From the NCBI RefSeq assembly GCF_900156065.1, contig NZ_FTNF01000010.1, forward strand, positions 62,001-126,000: a DNA stretch of 64,000 nt. The letters run 5' to 3'. Position numbers and translations under genes: made by a program. Below the pieces are notes generated by a model. That model was given only the letters and a program-made list of their open reading frames with translations, made no database searches and had not been told where the DNA came from. Origin of the DNA: Micromonospora avicenniae. Its GTDB lineage: Bacteria > Actinomycetota > Actinomycetes > Mycobacteriales > Micromonosporaceae. Every line of letters begins with the position of its first letter. The stretch's first letter is position 1. Shown here in pieces: positions 58,515-64,000 of this stretch.

Positions 58515-59783
58515 TCACCAGTTGGCCTGGTCGGGCGCCGGCGGTAGCGGCACCTCCACCGGACGGATGACGTACGCCATCCCACCGCTGCCGCGCTGCC
58601 AGACCAGCTCGAACCGCTCCCGGTCCACGATCCGGCGTACCGCCTCGTCGTCCGGGGCGTACGGATCGTTGAGCACCGGATCCCCGTCGGCGGTGAAACC
58701 GACCAGCACGATCAGATGACCGCGGGTGTCGTACTCCAGCCCGGGCACCTCGCCCGGGCGGAACGCGGCGGACACCACCAGCGGGATCCCGGCGGCGATG
58801 AACGCCTCCGCCTCGACCAGCGACCGTAGCCGGGTGACGAAGGCGTCCACCCCGTGCAGACCGGCATAGGCGGTGTTGAACGACCAGTTGCCGGCCCCGC
58901 CGTAGGCGTGGTCGTAGCAGTGCCGGGCGGCGTGCACCACCACCGGCCGGGGGCCCGGCGGGTCGACCCACGCGTACCGCTGCGCGGGCGGGGCGGCGTT
59001 CCAGAACGCGAGCACCATCGAGGTGCAGGTGGGGCTGCACCAGGAGTCACCACCCCCACCCCAGTGCGGGTACGTGCCGTGCAGCCGCTGCGAGTACCGG
59101 GGCACGTCCAGCACGACGCCCCGGGCGTCGCCGGGCCGGTCCGCGCCGGTTGAACCCGGCACCCCGCGTGGACCGCGGGCCGCAGAGGTGGGCCGGTCCG
59201 TCGCTGACGCGGCCGCGCGAGAAGCGTCCGCCGCCGGGGGATCCGCGTCCGGGCGGCCGGTGGCGACGGCGCCGACCGTACGCAACGCCGGGCCGATTCC
59301 ACTGCCGACCGGCCGGAGTAGCGTCACCCGCAACTGCCAGCCGCTGACCGTCGCCTCGCCGACGACCAGCGTGTCGGTGTCCACCCGGGCTGCCCCATCG
59401 CGCTGGCCGGGCACCGAGCTGCGGGGCACCGTCCGGTCGTCGGCCGCCCAGCGGCCCAGCAGGTACCAGGCGGTGGCCGGGGTGTCCTCGTGCCAGCCGC
59501 GCAGCGCCACCTCGATCCAGCAGCCGTCAGGGGTCTCCGCGGTCCATGACGGGACCACCTCGCCGACGGCGAAGCCGGTGGGCACCGGCGGCGACGTCCA
59601 CGCGCCCCACTCGTACCGCCGCTCGTCGCCCGCCGGACCGGGCCGGACGCCGGCCGGCTCGGCGATCAGCAGCCCGCGCGCGTCTGCGCGCAGCCCCTCG
59701 GTGGCACCGGACCCCTGCTCGCCGGGGAGGCGGAACCCGCGGTAGGCGATGTCCCGGGTCCGGGGCGGGGCTGCTGTGCTCAT
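58515..59783 (-). CDS. C39-like papain-fold peptidase
   Basis: 422 residues. The C-terminal half is a C39_2-type peptidase: catalytic Cys249 in DSWCSPTCTS, His356 in GHLIVLVGF and Asn372-Asp373 in LNDPYA. The N-terminal ~200 residues form a beta-rich domain (GFRLPGEQGSGATEG, WGAWTSPPVPTGF) of unknown type, then a Pro/Ala-rich linker. No signal peptide or helix is seen, so it may be cytoplasmic or exported by another route. ATG at 59783. Divergent from the response regulator. Confidence 0.87.
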   Translation of the reverse strand: MSTAAPPRTRDIAYRGFRLPGEQGSGATEGLRADARGLLIAEPAGVRPGPAGDERRYEWGAWTSPPVPTGFAVGEVVPSWTAETPDGCWIEVALRGWHEDTPATAWYLLGRWAADDRTVPRSSVPGQRDGAARVDTDTLVVGEATVSGWQLRVTLLRPVGSGIGPALRTVGAVATGRPDADPPAADASRAAASATDRPTSAARGPRGVPGSTGADRPGDARGVVLDVPRYSQRLHGTYPHWGGGGDSWCSPTCTSMVLAFWNAAPPAQRYAWVDPPGPRPVVVHAARHCYDHAYGGAGNWSFNTAYAGLHGVDAFVTRLRSLVEAEAFIAAGIPLVVSAAFRPGEVPGLEYDTRGHLIVLVGFTADGDPVLNDPYAPDDEAVRRIVDRERFELVWQRGSGGMAYVIRPVEVPLPPAPDQANW

Positions 59784-59881
59784 GGTGCCGTCCGTTCGTC
59801 GCTGTGCCGGATGTCGGAAGCATCGCGTACGCCGACGGGTCCCGGCAACGGCGGGCGGGCCGGGCTCTTTGCGCCAGGCCC

Positions 59882-59887
59882 TAGATT
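59882..59887 (+). promoter_or_regulatory. -10 box of the two-component operon
   Basis: TAGATT, 29 nt before the ATG at 59917, which has its own GAGGAG ribosome binding site. No clear -35 element. Confidence 0.4.
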
Positions 59888-59916
59888 GTCGGGAGGTCGG
59901 CAGCGAGGAGATCGGC

Positions 59917-60585
59917 ATGCGGGTACTGGTGGTGGAGGACGAGCGCAACCTCGCCGACGCGATCGCGCGCGGGTTGCGCAAACGGGGCATGGCGGTCGAC
60001 GTCGCCTACGACGGTGACACGGGGCACGAGCTGGCCTTCGTGACCCGCTACGACGTGGTGGTGCTGGACCGGGACCTGCCCGGTGTGCACGGCGACCAGA
60101 TCTGCGCCGAGCTGGCGGCCTCGGACACGCTGACGCGGGTGCTGATGCTCACCGCCAGCGGCACGGTGGCGGACCGGGTGGAGGGCCTGCAACTCGGCGC
60201 CGACGACTACCTGCCGAAGCCGTTCGCCTTCGACGAACTGGTCGCCCGGGTGCAGGCGCTGGCCCGGCGGGCCACACCGGCCGCCCCGCCGGTGCTCTCC
60301 CTGGCCGACCTGGTGCTGGACCCGGGACGGCGCGTCGCCACCCGGGCCGGCGTGCCGATCGACCTGACCAACAAGGAGTTCGGTGTGCTCCGCGAGCTGC
60401 TGAAGGCGCGCGGCGCGGTGGTCTCCAGCGAGGAACTGCTGGAGCGGGTCTGGGACGCCAACACGGACCCGTTCACCACCATCGTCCGGGTCACCGTGAT
60501 GACCCTGCGCAAGAAGCTCGGCGATCCGCCGCTGATCGAGACGGTGGTGGGCGCCGGCTACCGAACGGCCGAGGTGGCAGCATGA
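59917..60585 (+). CDS. OmpR-family response regulator
   Basis: 222 residues. Receiver domain with Glu7/Asp8, phospho-acceptor Asp51, Thr79 and Lys101, followed by an OmpR/PhoB winged helix (about 125-220, with DLTNKEFGVLRELLKARG and VRVTVMTLRKKLG). The ATG at 59917 has GAGGAG upstream. The stop overlaps the kinase start (ATGA). Its targets are unknown; genes of the adjacent membrane-protein cluster are candidates. Confidence 0.95.
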   Translation: MRVLVVEDERNLADAIARGLRKRGMAVDVAYDGDTGHELAFVTRYDVVVLDRDLPGVHGDQICAELAASDTLTRVLMLTASGTVADRVEGLQLGADDYLPKPFAFDELVARVQALARRATPAAPPVLSLADLVLDPGRRVATRAGVPIDLTNKEFGVLRELLKARGAVVSSEELLERVWDANTDPFTTIVRVTVMTLRKKLGDPPLIETVVGAGYRTAEVAA

Positions 60586-61829
60586 CCGGGCTCGCCGCCA
60601 CCGCCACCGGTAGCGCCGACGCGGACCGGCGGCTCCGGCTGCGCCCGACTCTGCGGCTGCGCCTCACCCTGCTCAACGGCGTGCTGTTGGTCGGCGCCGG
60701 CGCGATCCTCGTGCTGCTCGCCTGGCTGCTGGTACGCGACGCGCTGCGCCCGACCGACGAGCTGCTGCCCGGCACCACGGTGGTGCTCGCCGACGGTCGT
60801 ACGGTCGACGCGGGCGAGTGGCAGCGGCAACTGGTCGACGTCTCCTCCGGCGAGCTGCTCGTCAAGGGCCTGCTGGCGTTGCTGGCGATCAGCGTGGTCG
60901 GGGTGGCCGGGGCGTACGCGGTGGCCGGTCGTACGCTGCGCCCGCTGCAGCAGGTCACCGCCACCGCGCAGCGCCTCGGCGAGGCGACCCTCGACCAGCG
61001 CATCGGCTACTCGGGCGCCGACGACGAGGTGGCCGACCTGGCGAAGACGTTCGACGCGATGCTGGACCGGATCGCCGCCTCGTTCGAGACGCAGAAGCGG
61101 TTCGTGGCGAACGCCTCGCACGAGCTGCGTACGCCGCTCGCGGTGATGCGTACCGAGATCGACGTGACGCTCAGCGACGACGAGGCGGACATCGCCGAGT
61201 ACCGCCGGATGGCGACCGTCGTCCGGGACGCCTCCGAGCGGGCGAACGGGCTGGTCGACGCGCTGCTGGTGCTGGCCCGCAGCGAGGCCCAGGCGGGCCG
61301 CCGGCTCGGCCGGCGTACCGAGTGCGACCTGGCCGGCGGGACCGCCAACGCGCTCTCGGCGATGCGGCGGGAGATGGAGCGGATCGGGCTGCGGGTGCAG
61401 ACGTCGTTGGAAACCGCATCCGTCGTCGGCGATCCGGGGCTGCTCGACCGGCTGGCCGGGAACCTCATCGAGAACGCGGTCCGCTACAACCACCTGCACG
61501 GGCGGCTCTGGGTGCGTACCGGCACCGATGGGCGGCACTCCTGGCTCGTGGTCGGCAACACCGGCTTCGAGGTGGACCAGGCGGACGTGCCCGGGCTCTT
61601 CGAGCCGTTCCGGCGCGGTGGGCGGGAGCGTACCGGCGCGCGTGGATCCGGGCTGGGACTGTCGATCGTCCGGGCGGTCTGCGACGCGCACGGCGGGACC
61701 GTGCAGGCGGTGGCGCAGCCGGGCGGCGGTCTCGAGGTGACCGTACGGCTGCCCTCGGCCGACGCTGTTCCGGGCGCCCCCGCCCCGACGGACGGTCGGG
61801 GTGGGGCGAAGCCCGTCGGCGGGCGCTGA
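60582..61829 (+). CDS. Sensor histidine kinase
   Basis: 415 residues. Helix 1 (about 31-51), a short extracellular sensor loop (~45 residues), helix 2 (about 95-116), HAMP, dimerisation domain with phospho-acceptor His180 in ASHELRTPL, and HATPase_c with NLIENAVRYN and GSGLGLSIV. The sensor loop is small, as in kinases that read envelope stress or partner proteins. Coupled to the regulator gene by ATGA. The C-terminus is Pro/Gly-rich. Confidence 0.95.
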   Translation: MTGLAATATGSADADRRLRLRPTLRLRLTLLNGVLLVGAGAILVLLAWLLVRDALRPTDELLPGTTVVLADGRTVDAGEWQRQLVDVSSGELLVKGLLALLAISVVGVAGAYAVAGRTLRPLQQVTATAQRLGEATLDQRIGYSGADDEVADLAKTFDAMLDRIAASFETQKRFVANASHELRTPLAVMRTEIDVTLSDDEADIAEYRRMATVVRDASERANGLVDALLVLARSEAQAGRRLGRRTECDLAGGTANALSAMRREMERIGLRVQTSLETASVVGDPGLLDRLAGNLIENAVRYNHLHGRLWVRTGTDGRHSWLVVGNTGFEVDQADVPGLFEPFRRGGRERTGARGSGLGLSIVRAVCDAHGGTVQAVAQPGGGLEVTVRLPSADAVPGAPAPTDGRGGAKPVGGR

Positions 61830-62002
61830 TCGGCCGCCGCGATTGCGCGAACTTCCCCGGCCTGGAAAGATCGGCGCAGTCAGCTCGACAGTCGATAGGG
61901 GGTGTGGTCGATGTCCACCATGACGAATCCCGCGCCCCGCCCCGGTCACCGCTGACTCTTCCGGCCCCGCGGAGCGCGTTCATCCAGCTCGAAGGAGCGA
62001 CC

Positions 62003-62386
62003 GTGAGCGCACGGATCCACAACATCGGCATCGATTGCCACGACACCTACGCCCTGGCCGGGTTCTGGGCCCAGGTCTTCGACTGCCCCCGCCAGCCCGA
62101 CGACTTCCCGGGCGACCCGGAGGCCATGCTGCTGCCGCCCGGCGGCCCGGAGGTGCTCTTCCTGGCCGTACCCGAGGGCAAGGTGGTGAAGAACCGGCTG
62201 CATCTCGACCTGGAGCCGGCCGACCGCACCCGGGACGAAGAGGTCGAGCGACTGCTCGGCATCGGCGCGACGCAGGTCGCCGACCACCGCCGGCCGGACG
62301 GCTCCGGCTGGGTGGTGCTCGCCGATCCGGAGGGAAACGAGTTCTGCGTGTTGCGTAGCGCCGCGGAGCGGGCCGCGTCGGCCTGA
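62003..62386 (+). CDS. VOC family (glyoxalase-like) protein
   Basis: 127 residues, the single-subunit glyoxalase-like fold: HNIGIDCHDTYALAGFWAQVF, PGGPEVLFLAVPEGKVVKNRLHLDLEPADRT and GWVVLADPEGNEFCVLR. This variant (DUF-like Glyoxalase_6) is typical in actinomycetes. GTG at 62003 has the ribosome binding site GAAGGAG. Specific role unknown. Confidence 0.87.
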   Translation: MSARIHNIGIDCHDTYALAGFWAQVFDCPRQPDDFPGDPEAMLLPPGGPEVLFLAVPEGKVVKNRLHLDLEPADRTRDEEVERLLGIGATQVADHRRPDGSGWVVLADPEGNEFCVLRSAAERAASA

Positions 62387-62393
62387 GACGGCG

Positions 62394-62426
62394 GGGCCAC
62401 GGTCACCACGCTGGTGACCGTGGCCC
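62394..62426. terminator. Bidirectional terminator
   Basis: A perfect 15-bp stem (62394-62408 with 62412-62426) and 3-nt loop between the convergent VOC and Pro/Gly/Tyr-rich protein genes. Confidence 0.8.
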
Positions 62427-62440
62427 ACGTCCGGTACGGG

Positions 62441-63706
62441 TCAGGACCGCTGCTCGATCTCGCCGCGCATGGTCACGAAATCGGCCTTGATCTCCTCGGC
62501 GGACTTGAAGTAGACCACGATGGCGCCGACACTGCCCCGGTCGGACCAGAGGCAGACGCCCAGCGATGTGGCGTCGGCCTTGCCGTCGCCGCAGCGGGCC
62601 TCGCCGCCGAGCGGACCGGGATCCACGGGCGTCGTCTCGGTGATGGCGAGTTCCGCGGAGATCTCGGCGACCGCGCCGTCCAGTTCCTTCTCGGGATCGG
62701 GTATCAGCCCGGAGGCGCTGACGATCATCACGAGTTCCCGCTTGGCGGGGTCGCCGTAGAAGGCACCCACGGTGCTGGTGAACGGGACCTGCGTACCCTT
62801 TTTCATCTCGGTCACCATCTGGTCGGCGACGCTCTGCAGTTCGGTGTTGGTGATCCTGGGCCGGCCGGCGAGCGTCTCCGGTGCGACGACCCGGGTACCG
62901 GCTGCCTCGATGCCATCGCTCACGTCGTCCTTGATCACGAACCAGGTCGCGATACCGCCGCCGAGGCAGAGCACCAGCACCACGGCGACCACGATCAGGA
63001 CGATCTTGCCGGTGTTGGACTTCTTCGGCGCCGAAGGGCCGGGCGGAGTTCCCCCATGCGGTTGGCCGCTCTGGGGCGGAATCGACCCACCCTGCTGGTG
63101 CGGCGGATAGCCACCGGCCTGCTGGCCGGGGTAGCCGTCGTACTGCTGGCCGGGGTAGCCGTCGGTCTGCTGGCCGGGACGTCCACCCGGGTAGCCGTCG
63201 TACTGCTGGCCGGAGTAGCCGCCGGGGTGGCCGTCGTACTGCTGGCCCGGGTGACCGCCCTGCTGCGGTTGCGGCCGGTAACCGCCCGTCGGCCCGCCGG
63301 GGTGACCGCCGTGCTGGCCGGGGTGACCGCCGTGCTGGCGCGGGTAAGGACTCTGCTGGGGCGGTGGGTGGCCACCAGGCCGCACCTCGGGGTAGCCGCC
63401 AGGCTCCCGCGCGGGATAGCCGCCCGGGTGCGCCCCGCTGTGGCTGCCGGGCTGCCGCCCCGGGTAGCTGCCGGCCGGGTAGCCCGCGTGCGGCGGTTGC
63501 CGGGTATGGCCGCCGGGGTAGCCCCCACCCTGCTTCGGTTGCTGTGGATGATCGCCGGGGTGGCCGCCGCCGTACGGGCCGGCATGGCCGCCCAACTGCC
63601 GCAGCGGATGGTCGTCCGACTGCGAGCCGGGATAGCCGCCCTGGGGCGGAGGGTAGGGACCACGCTCCGGAGCCGGGGGATAGGAATCAGCCGGGGGATA
63701 CGACAT
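62441..63706 (-). CDS. Membrane-anchored protein with Pro/Gly/Tyr/Gln-rich N-terminus
   Basis: 421 residues. The first ~225 residues are low-complexity (GYPGQQYDGYPGQQ-like and PGGHPGQH-like repeats), with Pro, Gly, Tyr, Gln and His. One helix (about 230-253) follows KKSNTGK, then an extracellular domain of ~165 residues with two Cys (EARCGDG and GVCLWS). It resembles DUF-type actinobacterial proteins with a cytoplasmic proline-rich head. ATG at 63706 has GGGAG upstream. Function unknown. Confidence 0.83.
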   Translation of the reverse strand: MSYPPADSYPPAPERGPYPPPQGGYPGSQSDDHPLRQLGGHAGPYGGGHPGDHPQQPKQGGGYPGGHTRQPPHAGYPAGSYPGRQPGSHSGAHPGGYPAREPGGYPEVRPGGHPPPQQSPYPRQHGGHPGQHGGHPGGPTGGYRPQPQQGGHPGQQYDGHPGGYSGQQYDGYPGGRPGQQTDGYPGQQYDGYPGQQAGGYPPHQQGGSIPPQSGQPHGGTPPGPSAPKKSNTGKIVLIVVAVVLVLCLGGGIATWFVIKDDVSDGIEAAGTRVVAPETLAGRPRITNTELQSVADQMVTEMKKGTQVPFTSTVGAFYGDPAKRELVMIVSASGLIPDPEKELDGAVAEISAELAITETTPVDPGPLGGEARCGDGKADATSLGVCLWSDRGSVGAIVVYFKSAEEIKADFVTMRGEIEQRS

Positions 63707-63791
63707 CGGGCAGCTCCCGTCGAGACAAGCGGGACGGGTGATGTTATCCACGCCCGGTCCTCCGTCGCTGCCCCGAGAGCCGGCAGATAGG

Positions 63792-63842
63792 AGAGCGCGG
63801 CGGCCGGACGTCCACACCGGACGCTGTCGGCCACCGCGCTCT
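63792..63842 (-). terminator. Terminator candidate of the partial dehydrogenase gene
   Basis: A 9-bp stem (63792-63800 with 63834-63842) with inner partial pairing lies 17 nt past the stop of the gene on the right edge. Confidence 0.4.
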
Positions 63843-63859
63843 TCGGGGGGAGCGGCGGG

Positions 63860-64000
63860 TCAGGCGGGCAGGCTGGCCGCCCCGCGGGGGAGGAAGCGCC
63901 GGCCGGTCACGCGCTCGGACGTGCCGGTCCGGTCCAGGTACGGGGTGACCCCACCCAGGTGGAACGGCCAACCGGCACCGAGGATCATGCACAGGTCGAT
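63860..64000 (-). CDS. 3-hydroxyacyl-CoA dehydrogenase, C-terminal part
   Basis: 46 residues, open at the right edge, so the gene starts outside the window. The fragment DLCMILGAGWPFHLGG followed by TPYLDRTG, SERVTGRRFLP and a stop is the usual C-terminus of the FadB/FadJ-type dehydrogenase of actinobacterial fatty-acid beta-oxidation. The call rests on this short piece only; no NAD-binding motif is visible here. Confidence 0.7.
   Translation of the reverse strand: MDLCMILGAGWPFHLGGVTPYLDRTGTSERVTGRRFLPRGAASLPA

Noticed and set aside
62414..63790. Plus-strand frame with VAVVLLAGVA repeats
   Set aside because: The repeats mirror the Pro/Gly/Tyr/Gln-rich minus-strand gene, which has a good start, a membrane helix and a domain after it.

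Overview
The window is chromosomal DNA from a high-GC actinomycete, most likely a member of the Micromonosporaceae (Micromonospora or Salinispora type). This is inferred from the strong G/C third-position bias, frequent GTG starts, the set of actinobacterial DUF families (DUF3039, DUF3093, DUF3099, DUF3159, DUF3710, DUF4193, DUF2332), a Lys/Ala-rich HrdB-type principal sigma factor and class II NrdJ under NrdR. No rRNA, tRNA, CRISPR, prophage or insertion sequence was seen. It reads as ordinary core chromosome with a few accessory insertions.

Layout. 1-7.6 kb: 3' end of hflX, a secreted Gly-rich anchored protein, lexA, and the divergent nrdR-nrdJ operon with a promoter and NrdR box. 7.7-16 kb: metabolic and accessory genes (FAD monooxygenase, DUF2332, RibD_C reductase, MFS exporter, asparaginase, DUF5522, lipoprotein), then an IdeR-type iron regulator with a frameshifted 3' end and an upstream leader ORF, then a rhodanese. 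16-20 kb: acuC next to a GNAT/acyl-CoA-synthetase fusion, a probable reversible protein-acylation pair. 20-27 kb: VOC protein, group 2 sigma factor, Spo0M, dtd, methyltransferase, HhH-GPD protein and a BrnT/BrnA-like toxin-antitoxin pair. 26-33 kb: DUF3099, an MmyB-type regulator divergent from a VOC protein, the pseudouridine-catabolic pair psuG-psuK, DUF3039, a TRIC-like channel and an SF2 helicase. 33-41.6 kb: DUF7455, rpoD, inositol phosphatase, LytR_C protein, DUF4193, dut, DUF3710, OB-fold protein and DUF3159. 41.6-50 kb: two TrkA/RCK proteins divergent from a KimA-like permease, a TrmA-like methyltransferase, anmK and dxs. 50-64 kb: a lipoprotein, three paralogous polytopic membrane proteins, a beta-propeller protein, a C39-like peptidase, a two-component system, a VOC protein, a Pro/Gly/Tyr-rich anchored protein, and the 3' end of a 3-hydroxyacyl-CoA dehydrogenase.

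The main unusual observations are: (i) a 204-bp tract shared between the two sigma genes with only two mismatches, suggesting gene conversion; (ii) a 38-bp tandem duplication that shifts the anmK reading frame; (iii) an apparent one-base loss near the 3' end of ideR that lets its frame run through its own terminator, plus a 19-codon leader ORF whose start copies the IdeR N-terminus; (iv) three divergent copies of an uncharacterised membrane protein family, the best candidate here for an undescribed cell-envelope system; (v) a GNAT/ACD fusion with reversed domain order and no visible phospho-His, beside acuC; and (vi) a recurrent leaderless start pattern (TANNNT box 6-10 nt before the start codon).

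Starts were chosen from ribosome binding sites, leaderless -10 boxes and the expected N-terminus of each family. Family names come from reading the sequence; no database search was run.
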